Shown in pieces: positions 6,614-14,871 of a stretch of 26,768 nucleotides of DNA. The stretch is taken from contig JBLYYQ010000103.1 of NCBI GenBank assembly GCA_048550035.1, positions 1-26,768 on the forward strand. The letters are read 5' to 3'. Made by a program: the position numbers and the translations under genes. Source of the stretch: JBLYYQ01 sp048550035. GTDB lineage: Bacteria > Nitrospinota_A > UBA7883 > JBLYYQ01. How positions within the stretch are numbered: position 1 is the stretch's first letter; each line of letters begins with the position of its first letter. Below the pieces are notes generated by a model. That model saw only the letters and a program-made list of their open reading frames with translations, was not told the origin of the DNA and did not search any database.

Positions 6614-8017
6614 TTAGATGAGAAATTCATCGCTATCTTGTTCAATTAAGTTGTGCAATTTTTTACTCTGACTTTCATATCCTATCCGATTTAATCTGGC
6701 GTAAGTATAATTTTTTCCAAACTCGACACCAGGTTGATCAAAGGTATTGACATTATAAAGATTGCCAGCAAATGCTGTTGCAGTTTCTAACATGTAAAGT
6801 AAAGCTCCAATCGAATGTGGGTTGACTTTATCTATTGTCAACGTCATGTTTGGTCGCCGATTTTTTGTTAGCGCATATTGCGATCCTGCCTGCTCAACAG
6901 TAATTAGATTGTTAAGCGATTGGCCATTAAGATATCCAAAGGATGAGTAGTCAGTATAAAGATTTGGGATTGAAACAGTGTTCTCAAACTGATTAATTTT
7001 TATGAACAGTATAACTTTGTCAAAAGGGCCCTCAACATAGAGTTGCATTTGTGAATGTTGATCGGTGGCCCCTAGTCCATTTATGGGTGTCTGCCCATTA
7101 TATATATTTTTGCCGTTGAGATTTCTTTTTTTACCGAGCGATTCAGCCCACAATTGTCTAAACCAATCGGCTACTCGAAAGAGCTTTGAGGAGTATGGCA
7201 TCATGACTAACATTTTTTTTGATTTTTTAGTATCAAGAAGGTATGTAAGCATAGCTAGCATGTAACCTATATATTTATCAGGTCTAGTCGCTGATATATT
7301 AGTCGACATAGATTGAGCCCCCTCTAATAATTTCATAATATCAATTCCAGCACAAGCAGCAGGAAATAGACAAACAGGTGAGAGGAGTGTAAATCTGCCA
7401 CCGACATTATCAGGTACAGCGTATGACTTAAACCTGTTTTTCAGAGCTAACTTGCGCAATGAGCCAATTTTTTTATCAGTTGTAACTACAAGATGTTTCC
7501 TCCAGCGAGGGCCAATTTTCTCTTTTAACATTTCCACTATTATTAGAAATTGAGCTGCAGTTTCGGAGGTTGATCCTGATTTTGAAATAACATTGAAAAG
7601 AGTTTTTTTAAGATTCAGTGCCTTTATTGATTCAGTAAAGTGATCAGGATCTATATTATCTAAAACTACTATTTTCATACCGGATCGCTTGGATGAAGGT
7701 AAGATATTATGTGTAGATGGGAGCAGCGCATCGACAAGAGCAATAGTGCCAAGTGCAGAACCACCTATGCCTAGTATAACAATAGTATCAAACTCTTTTT
7801 TTAACTTTTTAACATCGCTAATAATAGTTTGAGATTCTTTGGTAGCAAATGGAAGATCAAAAAAAGGAAGCATCCCTTCTTTCCTATGTTTTGCTAATTT
7901 CCTTGCATGAATTTTAGCTTGAGGTAGTAGCCGTGCAATATCCGTATGGCAAATGCCATGCTTTGTACCTATTCGAGGCGCCATCAAATTTGTATAATCT
8001 AGCTCAATATTTTTCAT
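6614..8017 (-). CDS. pgi: Glucose-6-phosphate isomerase
   Basis: Pgi interconverts glucose-6-phosphate and fructose-6-phosphate in the cytoplasm. The protein has 467 residues, like the shorter Bacillus-type enzymes rather than the roughly 550-residue E. coli form. Sugar-phosphate binding motifs are 'ILGIGGSALG' (81-90) and 'ISKSGSTSET' (144-153). Catalytic residues can be placed by family motifs: E292 in 'WAESLGK', H321 in 'GATDQHSQMQL', and K435 in 'GVEFGKNYTYA'. The ATG is fixed by a strong ribosome-binding site AAAGGAGA at 8025-8032, inside the end of the amidohydrolase gene, and the two genes share one base (8017). It is the last gene of the leftward five-gene overlapping run. Confidence 0.95.
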   Translation of the reverse strand: MKNIELDYTNLMAPRIGTKHGICHTDIARLLPQAKIHARKLAKHRKEGMLPFFDLPFATKESQTIISDVKKLKKEFDTIVILGIGGSALGTIALVDALLPSTHNILPSSKRSGMKIVVLDNIDPDHFTESIKALNLKKTLFNVISKSGSTSETAAQFLIIVEMLKEKIGPRWRKHLVVTTDKKIGSLRKLALKNRFKSYAVPDNVGGRFTLLSPVCLFPAACAGIDIMKLLEGAQSMSTNISATRPDKYIGYMLAMLTYLLDTKKSKKMLVMMPYSSKLFRVADWFRQLWAESLGKKRNLNGKNIYNGQTPINGLGATDQHSQMQLYVEGPFDKVILFIKINQFENTVSIPNLYTDYSSFGYLNGQSLNNLITVEQAGSQYALTKNRRPNMTLTIDKVNPHSIGALLYMLETATAFAGNLYNVNTFDQPGVEFGKNYTYARLNRIGYESQSKKLHNLIEQDSDEFLI

Positions 8018-9276
8018 TACTTTATCTCCTTTTGATAAACCTGCATACCATCAATGAAGAGGCTGAAACTATTCGTCTCGTTCGTTAGTATAAATTCAAA
8101 TATATCTTCAATCTTATCATCAACATCATGAATTACAACAGCATCAAATGGTCCATTTTTATAAAGTTTACCCTGTAGCGATTTATTTTGTAATGTAACT
8201 GCTCCATTTTCAGTAATGAGTTTAAATAATTTCTTGTAGCTTAAGGATGGGATGGAGTTCTTCGCTAAAATAGCTTCTCGGCGGATATCTAAGCTATTAT
8301 TAGATCCTAGCCCATCCGTTCCAAGTGATATATTTACTCCAAGATTGAGATATTCAACAATAGGATATTTGGTCACACGCTTGAACCAGTTGTTAGCACC
8401 AGGCGACCAGATAATAGAATTATTTTTCCGATTCAATAGTTTTTTGAAATTTTCTGATGGATAGTTCATATGTATAAGAATAGATTTATCCATACAGCCT
8501 ATATGGTCTAAGAGTTCCAATGGATCAAGATTGCTATTATTGAGACTATAACTATCTTTGAGTTTGAGCCTAGCAAACATATCAACAAATTCGCCACGTC
8601 CATATTTAATATATTCAGTCTCCTCTTGACTTTCAGCAAGGTGAATAGCAAATGGTATATTTTCATTTGATGCTAACTGATAACTCTCCTTTAGCAGTTT
8701 CAACGATGATGAATAAAGAGAGTGAGGCGAAATACCACCGATTAGTCGTTTACTTTTTTGAGCAACATTCTCTTTTAACCTTACAAGCTTAGCATCTAGT
8801 TTGCTATCATCTAGCCCGAGCAGTTCATAGAATATTGTTCCTTTTAGCATAGAGTTACTAAGTAGTCCAAATGCAATCTGTTCTGAACTAATATCCCCGA
8901 TAGCTATTGTTCTAGCTTCATATAAGCTCTTAATTGCATCTTTCATTTTATCTTCAATCACGGCTTTAGGGGTGACTCGCTTTTTCAAGACCAACGATTC
9001 AATCCAATCTGGAAATGGCGCACGAGTGCTGATCTGATTTTTTAAAAAAGATAGCTCTAGATGTGTATGCGAATTAACAAATCCAGGATGAACTATATTG
9101 TTGCGAGCATTGCAAATAAGAGGAGGAATATTATCAGGAATATTGTTGGTATAGATTTTTTCAATCCTACCTTCATTTATAACAGCTACCCCATTATAAA
9201 AAATTTCTTCAGCCGATCCTATAAAAATTTTAAATGGGATTGAAAAATGCTTTAAGGATCGATCCATTTTCTCCAA
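8017..9276 (-). CDS. Metal-dependent amidohydrolase, probable deaminase of a 5'-modified adenosine (aminodeoxyfutalosine or methylthioadenosine)
   Basis: This 419-residue protein has the amidohydrolase beta-barrel metal site: H70 and H72 in 'SHTHLE', H212 in 'IHLAESQEE', H269 in 'LIHMNY', and D321 in 'LGTDGLGSNN'. An N-terminal beta-sandwich part ('AVINEGRIEKI') and its C-terminal return ('NGPFDAVVIHDV') are typical of the ATZ/TRZ-like branch. The 'FPDWIESLV' stretch and the 'HLAES' motif (rather than HxxET) resemble aminodeoxyfutalosine deaminases of the menaquinone futalosine route, but adenosine-type MTA/SAH deaminases share the fold. The 25-base overlap with the phosphorylase gene just upstream in the operon argues for a shared nucleoside pathway. 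Two starts are possible, ATG 9276 (used) or ATG 9267. The fold and metal site are certain; the substrate is not. Confidence 0.75.
   Translation of the reverse strand: MEKMDRSLKHFSIPFKIFIGSAEEIFYNGVAVINEGRIEKIYTNNIPDNIPPLICNARNNIVHPGFVNSHTHLELSFLKNQISTRAPFPDWIESLVLKKRVTPKAVIEDKMKDAIKSLYEARTIAIGDISSEQIAFGLLSNSMLKGTIFYELLGLDDSKLDAKLVRLKENVAQKSKRLIGGISPHSLYSSSLKLLKESYQLASNENIPFAIHLAESQEETEYIKYGRGEFVDMFARLKLKDSYSLNNSNLDPLELLDHIGCMDKSILIHMNYPSENFKKLLNRKNNSIIWSPGANNWFKRVTKYPIVEYLNLGVNISLGTDGLGSNNSLDIRREAILAKNSIPSLSYKKLFKLITENGAVTLQNKSLQGKLYKNGPFDAVVIHDVDDKIEDIFEFILTNETNSFSLFIDGMQVYQKEIK
8025..8032 (-). promoter_or_regulatory. Strong ribosome-binding site of pgi
   Basis: On the minus strand AAAGGAGA lies 7 bases before the pgi ATG. 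It is embedded in the last codons of the upstream amidohydrolase gene, supporting the chosen start and independent ribosome entry at pgi. Confidence 0.75.
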
Positions 9277-10115
9277 TCGTCAGTTATAGTACCTTGCTTC
9301 CTATATCGGAGCATTGCATTTTTGCAATCGCATTCTCGTTTAGAGTTCGCAATGTTTCCTAATGCCTTGACTGCAATAGCAGGCAGAACTGATAAGGTAT
9401 AGTCTACACTCTTTTTTTCTTCTGCAGTTTGCATCCCTTCAAATAGTTCACCCTCCTCATAATTGCGGGCTAGCACCCCTTCTGCAAAATTGGTTAGATA
9501 GCAGATTGCGCTGTAGCAGATTTCGAGCTCTCTTGCCAAAAATGTTTCAGGAGCCAATGTCATTCCGACTAAGTCTGCACCGTAGTTGTCGAACATTCGT
9601 ATCTCGGCTCTAGTTTCTAATCGCGGCCCCTCTGTGCAAAGGTAGGTAGCCTTATCGGTAAAGGGAATATTTTCTTCTGATAATTGCTCGATAATTGCCT
9701 GACGAAGCGAAGGACAAAATGTATTGCTAAACCTTATGAACCCTAATCCCTGTTTCGTAAAAAATGTGGATGGACGCTGTTTGGTAAGGTCAATGATATC
9801 ATCTGGCACAGCTAATGAGCCGACCTTGAGCTTAGGATTAATAATGCCAGGACCTGACCAAGATATAATTCTCTCGACTCCAAGTGATTTTAGTGACCAT
9901 ATGTTTGCCCTGTAATTTACTGTCGCAGCTGAAGTATGATAACCTTTGTCACCATGGCGAGATAAGAAGTAGTAAGATAGTTTATCATTCTGAAATTTGT
10001 AGATGTTTGCACCAAATCCAAATGGTGTCTCAATCGGGTTTAGCTTGATGCTATCTGATAGCAATTCTAACTTCTTATACGCACCACTGCCACCTATAAT
10101 AGCGAGTTTCGACAT
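9252..10115 (-). CDS. MTAP-family nucleoside phosphorylase, predicted 6-oxopurine (methylthioinosine or futalosine) type
   Basis: The fold is clear from 'IIGGSGAY' (phosphate loop), 'LSRHG' with a following His, 'VNYRANIWSLKSLGV' and 'TEGPRLETRAEIRMF', all hallmarks of methylthioadenosine phosphorylases, plus M185 at the ribose site. The purine-site motif reads 'LTNFAEG': N209 and A211 stand where adenine-using human MTAP has D220 and D222. Asn at the first position is typical of enzymes that cleave 6-oxopurines. The neighbouring deaminase would supply such a substrate. I start at the ATG 10115 ('MSKLAIIGG'); a TTG at 10127 would overlap the upstream TPR gene and add four residues. The C-terminus carries an extra tail with 'CDC' (262-264). 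The product would be a ribose-1-phosphate derivative plus hypoxanthine. Confidence 0.82.
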   Translation of the reverse strand: MSKLAIIGGSGAYKKLELLSDSIKLNPIETPFGFGANIYKFQNDKLSYYFLSRHGDKGYHTSAATVNYRANIWSLKSLGVERIISWSGPGIINPKLKVGSLAVPDDIIDLTKQRPSTFFTKQGLGFIRFSNTFCPSLRQAIIEQLSEENIPFTDKATYLCTEGPRLETRAEIRMFDNYGADLVGMTLAPETFLARELEICYSAICYLTNFAEGVLARNYEEGELFEGMQTAEEKKSVDYTLSVLPAIAVKALGNIANSKRECDCKNAMLRYRKQGTITDDWRKWIDP

Positions 10116-10120
10116 TGATT

Positions 10121-10855
10121 CTACCAATCTTTATCTGTTTTATTAGTTATCCTATTTCTGCTTAAATTGCGCTTTGCCTTGCGGTAGCGAAGCTGTTCTT
10201 TTTCGGCTGCATCTAGGATATTATTGATGATATTATACTCTAGCTCATCTGCCATTTCATTACTTTGATTAGTTGCCTTGCTTGAATCATATCGGCCAAC
10301 TTGATTTTCATTACTACTATCTGCTCTGCCATCTGAGCCTTGATTATCCTCATCTCTGTTTTTTTGATCTCTTCTTGATTTTTTTGTTAATAATCTTTGG
10401 AGTTTATAAGTTGCAATCTCAAGGTTGATTAACATTTTCAAATCAGTTCTATTGTATCTTAGTGCAACTAGGGCAGTTTCGACAGCCATCTCATAAAATT
10501 GAATCGCCATATCAGAATTGCTAGAGCTATAGCTATCACCAGATTTGATAGTTGCAGCAACATAATTTAAGTTTGTAAATGATCCATCCATTTCATCTTT
10601 ACCTATACGATTAGTTCTATCATAAGATTCAATGGCAAGTTCATACATCTTTTCTTTATATAATACGTTTCCAATATTATGGTGGAAGTATGAATTATTA
10701 TTCCCATCGCTTAGCTCTATTGCAGCTTGGTAACAGCTGATTGCTTCGCGATAATTTTCTGACTGAAATGCGAGGTTACCCTTAACGTTATTTTCATAAA
10801 CAGGGTCAAGTGAGAAACCAATCACTACTATAAGAATAATTTTTTCTAAAATCAT
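10121..10855 (-). CDS. BatC-like TPR protein, probably envelope-anchored or secreted
   Basis: A short hydrophobic N-terminus (about 5-16) is followed by tetratricopeptide repeats. 'KGNLAFQSENYREAISCYQAAIEL' and 'HNIGNVLYKEKMYELAIESYDRT' are clear units, and 'NSDMAIQFYEMAVETALVAL' is a weaker third. Residues about 160-200 form a charged Ser/Asp/Asn-rich linker. The closing segment 'ELEYNIINNILDAAEKEQLRYRKA' resembles the end of BatC-type TPR proteins of aerotolerance (Bat) operons. No von Willebrand or MoxR partners are nearby, so function is not assigned. Its start overlaps the Ppx/GppA stop in an ATGA (10852-10855), and its stop lies 5 bases before the phosphorylase ATG, so it is co-translated with metabolic genes. 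Confidence 0.75.
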   Translation of the reverse strand: MILEKIILIVVIGFSLDPVYENNVKGNLAFQSENYREAISCYQAAIELSDGNNNSYFHHNIGNVLYKEKMYELAIESYDRTNRIGKDEMDGSFTNLNYVAATIKSGDSYSSSNSDMAIQFYEMAVETALVALRYNRTDLKMLINLEIATYKLQRLLTKKSRRDQKNRDEDNQGSDGRADSSNENQVGRYDSSKATNQSNEMADELEYNIINNILDAAEKEQLRYRKAKRNLSRNRITNKTDKDW

Positions 10856-11769
10856 AGATCTGTCAGCATCCTAATTGCGAGACCTTCTCGTAATGAATAG
10901 TCTGAAACTGTTAGCTTATTTTTCTTTGCTACCTTCATAATAGTCTCTATCAGCCCTATACCTGCAACTACTAAATCTTCTCGACCATTTCGTAAAAAAG
11001 CAATTTCTGACCTCTTAGCAAGTGTCATTGCAAATAGCTGCTCCTTGACAGCCATTAGTTTATCATAGCTTAATTGATATCCGTTAACAAAACCTTGATC
11101 GTACTTGTGAAGATTGGCTGCAATTGCTGCGACAGCTGTTACAGATCCTGCAACACCTACTAATTCAAATTTTGCATCATATTTTAATTTTTTAAACCCT
11201 TCTATTATCTGTTTTTCAATTCTATCTTGCATGTTTTGATATTGGCTCATTACGACTGGATGATCAAAAATGAACTGTTCTGTTAAGCTAACTACTCCTA
11301 AATCTGTTCCAAAAAAATGTTGGACCCCATTATTTTTATGGCTGACAAATTCAACACTCCCACCACCTATATCAAACAAGAGTATATCTTTGTCCGGAAT
11401 AACCATCATTGCACCTTGCAGTGAGAGACCTACTTCATCTTTCCATGAGAGTGTAATCATCTCGGCATTGGTTGCTTCAAATATTTTACTTGCCAGTAAA
11501 TCTCTGTTCTTCGCAACTCTGGCAGGGTAGGTGACTACAACTTTAAGCTCAAATGGCTCGAACTCTTTGGCTGCCTCTAATATTTCAGCAATTGCAACTT
11601 TACTCTTTTCAATAGCTGACTCCTTTAAAAACTTGCTTGTACCTAAACCTTCACCTAGCCTTGTTACTCTCTGGTCTGAAAAAAGAGTTTTGAGCTTGCC
11701 AGATTCAAGAGTTGCAACTAGAAACTGAACTGTATTTGTCCCTACATCAAAGATAGCAACTCGCCTCAT
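10852..11769 (-). CDS. Ppx/GppA-family phosphatase
   Basis: This 305-residue protein is an ASKHA-fold phosphatase. It has 'IFDVGTNTVQFLVA' (6-19), 'YPARVAKN' (81-88), the acidic 'KDEVGLSLQGA' (110-120), phosphate-binding 'LFDIGGGSVEF' (131-141), 'GVAGSVTAVAAI' and the late 'ADYS.REG'-like 'SDYSLREGLAIRML'. Family members hydrolyse inorganic polyphosphate or pppGpp. The size corresponds to the short two-domain forms without the C-terminal HD region of E. coli Ppx, and sequence alone does not decide the substrate. It is the first gene of the leftward operon. A possible but weak promoter (TTAGCA, 17-base spacer, TAATAT) lies in the 81-base gap before it, and an AGG ribosome-binding site precedes the ATG. 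Confidence 0.88.
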   Translation of the reverse strand: MRRVAIFDVGTNTVQFLVATLESGKLKTLFSDQRVTRLGEGLGTSKFLKESAIEKSKVAIAEILEAAKEFEPFELKVVVTYPARVAKNRDLLASKIFEATNAEMITLSWKDEVGLSLQGAMMVIPDKDILLFDIGGGSVEFVSHKNNGVQHFFGTDLGVVSLTEQFIFDHPVVMSQYQNMQDRIEKQIIEGFKKLKYDAKFELVGVAGSVTAVAAIAANLHKYDQGFVNGYQLSYDKLMAVKEQLFAMTLAKRSEIAFLRNGREDLVVAGIGLIETIMKVAKKNKLTVSDYSLREGLAIRMLTDL

Positions 11770-11850
11770 TTTGACCTGACTAAATATTATCTATAATTGC
11801 TTTTAATGCTAAGGGTAGGTTGAGATCGACCTGAAAACAAGAGTAAATGA

Positions 11851-12906
11851 TTAAGTATTTAGAATAAATATTTTGCTATCATCAATCAGTTTGGCAAGTA
11901 CTTTTACAACTTCTGGTGCAAAAGAAGTTCCAGAATAGCGGATTATTTCTTCCTTCGCCATATCTATAGTAAGACCTTTCCTGTACGGACGAGTGGAGGT
12001 CATTGCATCAAATGCATCTGCGGTTGTTATTATTTGTGAGCCGAGCGGAATCTCATCACCTACTAGACCGACTGGATAACCTGATCCATCCCAGTGCTCA
12101 TGGTGATAGCGCACTAGCATGGCCACCTCATATAGATCATCAATCTCTACAAGTATATTGGCAGATTTGCTAGGGTGTGACCTTATAATTGCGAACTCCT
12201 CATCATTTAATCTCCCCTCTTTTAGCAATACCTCGTCAGGGATTCCTATTTTCCCTATATCATGCAGTATTGCTGCAACATGTAGCTGCTTTAGACTGCT
12301 AGCAGAGAGACCCATTTCTTCCCCAATTTGGTTGGAAAATTCTGCTACTCGTCTACTATGCTCTATTGTATATTGATCTTTCGCATCCATAGCATTGGCC
12401 AATGCACTTATTGTCTGAATGAAAAATTCGTCGATCTTTTCTTGACGTTTGTTTAATTCTATTGTCCGAGTGGTGATGCGAGATAGTAGTTGATCGGTAT
12501 ATATTTGTCGCTCCCATAATAATTGAGTACGATCTATTCCATTTGCAATAACATGATTTAAATATTTGAGATCAAATGGTTTCCTTATAAAATCAAATGC
12601 TCCGAATCGTATTGCATCTAAAGCGATATCCATATCTCCATAACCGGTCATTATCAGAACAGAGATATTCTCATCAGCCTGTTTCACACGCCGCAATGTC
12701 TCCAAACCATCCATGTTTGGCATATTTATATCTAGTAAAATTAGATCAAACCTTCCTACAGCAAATTTGGCTAACCCTTCAGATCCATCAGATGCTGTGC
12801 TAGCTTGGTAGCCTTGTAATCTTAAATGTTTGACTAGAATAGATAAAATAGATTTATCATCATCTATTATAAGAATCGCTGTATGATCTTTCTTTTCCAT
12901 GATCAT
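11851..12906 (-). CDS. Receiver-HD-GYP response regulator, predicted c-di-GMP phosphodiesterase
   Basis: Residues about 10-125 form a receiver with D15-D17, phospho-acceptor D59 in 'ILLDINMP', T87 and K109. A coiled linker (about 130-160) leads to an HD-GYP domain (about 165-345). Metal and catalytic motifs are intact: H183 in 'IEHSRR', HD 215-216 in 'LHDIGKIG', H244, and 'YHHEHWDGSGYP' (267-278). HD-GYP enzymes hydrolyse cyclic di-GMP, so a phosphorylation signal here would lower c-di-GMP and favour motility. No partner kinase is adjacent. The N-terminus reads M-I-M-E-K, so the third codon (12900) is an alternative start; neither has a good Shine-Dalgarno sequence. The gene diverges from the Nif3 gene. 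Confidence 0.92.
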   Translation of the reverse strand: MIMEKKDHTAILIIDDDKSILSILVKHLRLQGYQASTASDGSEGLAKFAVGRFDLILLDINMPNMDGLETLRRVKQADENISVLIMTGYGDMDIALDAIRFGAFDFIRKPFDLKYLNHVIANGIDRTQLLWERQIYTDQLLSRITTRTIELNKRQEKIDEFFIQTISALANAMDAKDQYTIEHSRRVAEFSNQIGEEMGLSASSLKQLHVAAILHDIGKIGIPDEVLLKEGRLNDEEFAIIRSHPSKSANILVEIDDLYEVAMLVRYHHEHWDGSGYPVGLVGDEIPLGSQIITTADAFDAMTSTRPYRKGLTIDMAKEEIIRYSGTSFAPEVVKVLAKLIDDSKIFILNT

Positions 12907-12942
12907 AATAAAACTTTATATTTAACTGTTTTACCTTTCATA

Positions 12943-12964
12943 TACTAGCTACTAGTAATATAAT
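12943..12964 (+). promoter_or_regulatory. Possible promoter with perfect palindrome before the Nif3 gene
   Basis: A consensus -10 box TATAAT (12959-12964) sits 31 bases before the Nif3 ATG, but the -35 region (TTTCAT) is poor. Immediately upstream is a perfect 15-base palindrome TACTAG-CTA-CTAGTA (12943-12957) occupying the spacer. It lies in the 89-base gap between divergent genes and could be an operator acting on one or both. Confidence 0.4.
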
Positions 12965-12995
12965 ATAGCTCCTTATTATTTATAGCGTAGAATAA

Positions 12996-13754
12996 ATGGC
13001 TGACCTTCATGAAATTATGGAGTATATGAATCAATATCTAAATATTGATCAATTTGATGATTTTGCCCCTAATGGATTACAAGTTGAGGGTGCTAAAGAT
13101 ATTTATAAAATACTATTTGCTGTTTCTGCTTCACATGAGTTATTCCAGATGGCAAAAAATGAAAATGCGGATGCCATTGTTGTCCATCATGGAATGTTCT
13201 GGGACAATGAACCAAAAGTTGTAACCGGTATTTTGAAAGAGAGGCTCAAGCTATTACTTGATAATAATATCTCTCTATTCGGATATCATTTGCCGCTAGA
13301 TGCTCACAATGTTGTTGGCAATAATATTCAGATTGGAAAACTTTTTGACTTTGATTTAGTTAAACCATTTAGAAAATATCAAAATAACCATCTAGGTATT
13401 ATTGGTCTCTTTAATCAAGAAAAGAGTGTTGAAAATATTACACAGATCATTTCTAATGAAATTAATCGTAATTTCCAGATCTATCAATTTGGGAACCCTT
13501 CGATCAAATCGATTGGAATAATCTCTGGGGCTGCTCCTGATGCTGTCAGGGAGATCGCAATGGAAAATATTGATCTATACCTTACAGGAGAATCGACCGA
13601 GTGGGTATATCATTTTGCAAAAGAATCCAAAATACATTATGTGGCGGCAGGACATTATGCAACTGAGCGATTTGGAGTTAAGGCGCTCGCTAAAATTGTT
13701 GAGAGTCAGTTTCAGGTCGAGACTCAGTTTGTTGATATCGACAACCCTATTTAG
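12996..13754 (+). CDS. Nif3/YbgI-family dinuclear metal protein (GTP cyclohydrolase I type 2 homolog)
   Basis: This 252-residue protein shows the Nif3 family's metal-binding motifs: 'VVHHGMFW' (H64, H65), 'YHLPLDAH' (H98, D102, H104) and 'AGHYATERFG' (H220, E224). The N-terminal 'FAPNGLQVEG' is also characteristic. Members form toroidal hexamers with two metal ions per subunit; their cellular role is poorly settled, and the cyclohydrolase label is only by homology. Length fits the short forms without the inserted PII-like domain. The gene stands alone on the plus strand between minus-strand genes, and its last 8 bases overlap the end of gspN on the other strand. No strong Shine-Dalgarno precedes the ATG. 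Confidence 0.92.
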   Translation: MADLHEIMEYMNQYLNIDQFDDFAPNGLQVEGAKDIYKILFAVSASHELFQMAKNENADAIVVHHGMFWDNEPKVVTGILKERLKLLLDNNISLFGYHLPLDAHNVVGNNIQIGKLFDFDLVKPFRKYQNNHLGIIGLFNQEKSVENITQIISNEINRNFQIYQFGNPSIKSIGIISGAAPDAVREIAMENIDLYLTGESTEWVYHFAKESKIHYVAAGHYATERFGVKALAKIVESQFQVETQFVDIDNPI

Positions 13755-14871
13755 TACTAGAAATTTTTGGGTTAGAGAGTCGTCCGGTTATTTTTAACGA
13801 TATTGGGTTCTGAACTTTCTTACCTGTTAATAGATCTAAGAATGGCAATAGTGATTTTTCTAACTTGCCATTTAGTCGACCTTTTAGTGAGAGATTTATA
13901 CGTGAATTAGCTAACTTTTCTTTTAGATTTATCACTCCTGATACATTTAGATTTATCAACTTGCCTTTAATTTTCATCTCCTCTACTGATATTGAACTAT
14001 TTTTCATACTCAATATTGTAGTGGCCTCTTCTATCTTTATTGCATTATCACTTAACAGGGCTTTCGGCAATTCTATTGTACCTCGACCAAAATGTAGCTC
14101 AATATCTCCGACACTATCTAATATCTTCTTCCTGTTTAATGTGAGGTTCCCCTCAATATCAACATTACTATCTAATTTAACTAATGAAAAGTTCGATAGT
14201 AATTCAAGCTTAGAACTATCTATATCTTTACCACTAATTGTAACTTGAAGCAGATCATCACTGAAGCTGTCGCTTTGGATATTAATATCTGATTTACCCG
14301 CTACAGTCTCAATATGGAGATCACTATTTAGCATACCTAATAGTGTAGAGAAAAATGAAAAACTAACTCTTGCTGAGTCGATTCTCAATAAGGAATTTTC
14401 GCTACCTGTTCCATGCAGATCAATATCTGTTAGGTTGTAGCTAAAGACTGAGGAGGCATCTACGGTATCTACATTAAGATAATATGGGTGTAGTTCACTA
14501 TTTAAACCCCTCAATGCAAACTTACCTATAGAATCAGCAGGGAATCTGATAATGGTGAAAACTACCAACGCTGCAATAAATATTGATATATAAATGAAAA
14601 GTATACGAGCAATATCTTTATCAATGGAGGCTATCTTCAAAGCTTCTAAAAATTTGCTGTCACCATATTTTGCGAGGAGTTTGTCGAAATGGAATAATCT
14701 TTTTATCCGATCAGCTTGATTCTGGATATAGCTATTGGTGGCAAAACTTTTTCTGATTGCTACGATTAATTTTAAATTAACAATCCATTTTAGAGTTTTA
14801 CTAATAGTCGAAAAGAGAAAAAAGATTGCAAATTTTATCATCAATACGACCTTAAGAAATATTGTTTTCAT
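13747..14871 (-). CDS. gspN: Type II secretion protein GspN (deltaproteobacterial type)
   Basis: It is the last gene of the gsp run and shares one base with gspM. After one membrane helix (about 87-108) comes 'RFPADSIGKFALRGLN' and then repeating beta-rich segments ('DIDLHGTGSENSLLRIDSARVSF', 'MKIKGKLINLNVSGVI', 'ISLKITGRLSNP'). This AsmA-like pattern is typical of GspN in deltaproteobacteria and Leptospira-like lineages. It probably sits in the inner membrane with a large periplasmic part; its role in secretion is not well defined. The first 85 or so residues are unusual: a hydrophobic stretch at 4-20 and a basic amphipathic segment precede the main helix, whereas family members normally begin close to that helix. 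No internal Met after residue 11 offers an obvious shorter start. Confidence 0.75.
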   Translation of the reverse strand: MKTIFLKVVLMIKFAIFFLFSTISKTLKWIVNLKLIVAIRKSFATNSYIQNQADRIKRLFHFDKLLAKYGDSKFLEALKIASIDKDIARILFIYISIFIAALVVFTIIRFPADSIGKFALRGLNSELHPYYLNVDTVDASSVFSYNLTDIDLHGTGSENSLLRIDSARVSFSFFSTLLGMLNSDLHIETVAGKSDINIQSDSFSDDLLQVTISGKDIDSSKLELLSNFSLVKLDSNVDIEGNLTLNRKKILDSVGDIELHFGRGTIELPKALLSDNAIKIEEATTILSMKNSSISVEEMKIKGKLINLNVSGVINLKEKLANSRINLSLKGRLNGKLEKSLLPFLDLLTGKKVQNPISLKITGRLSNPKISSTK

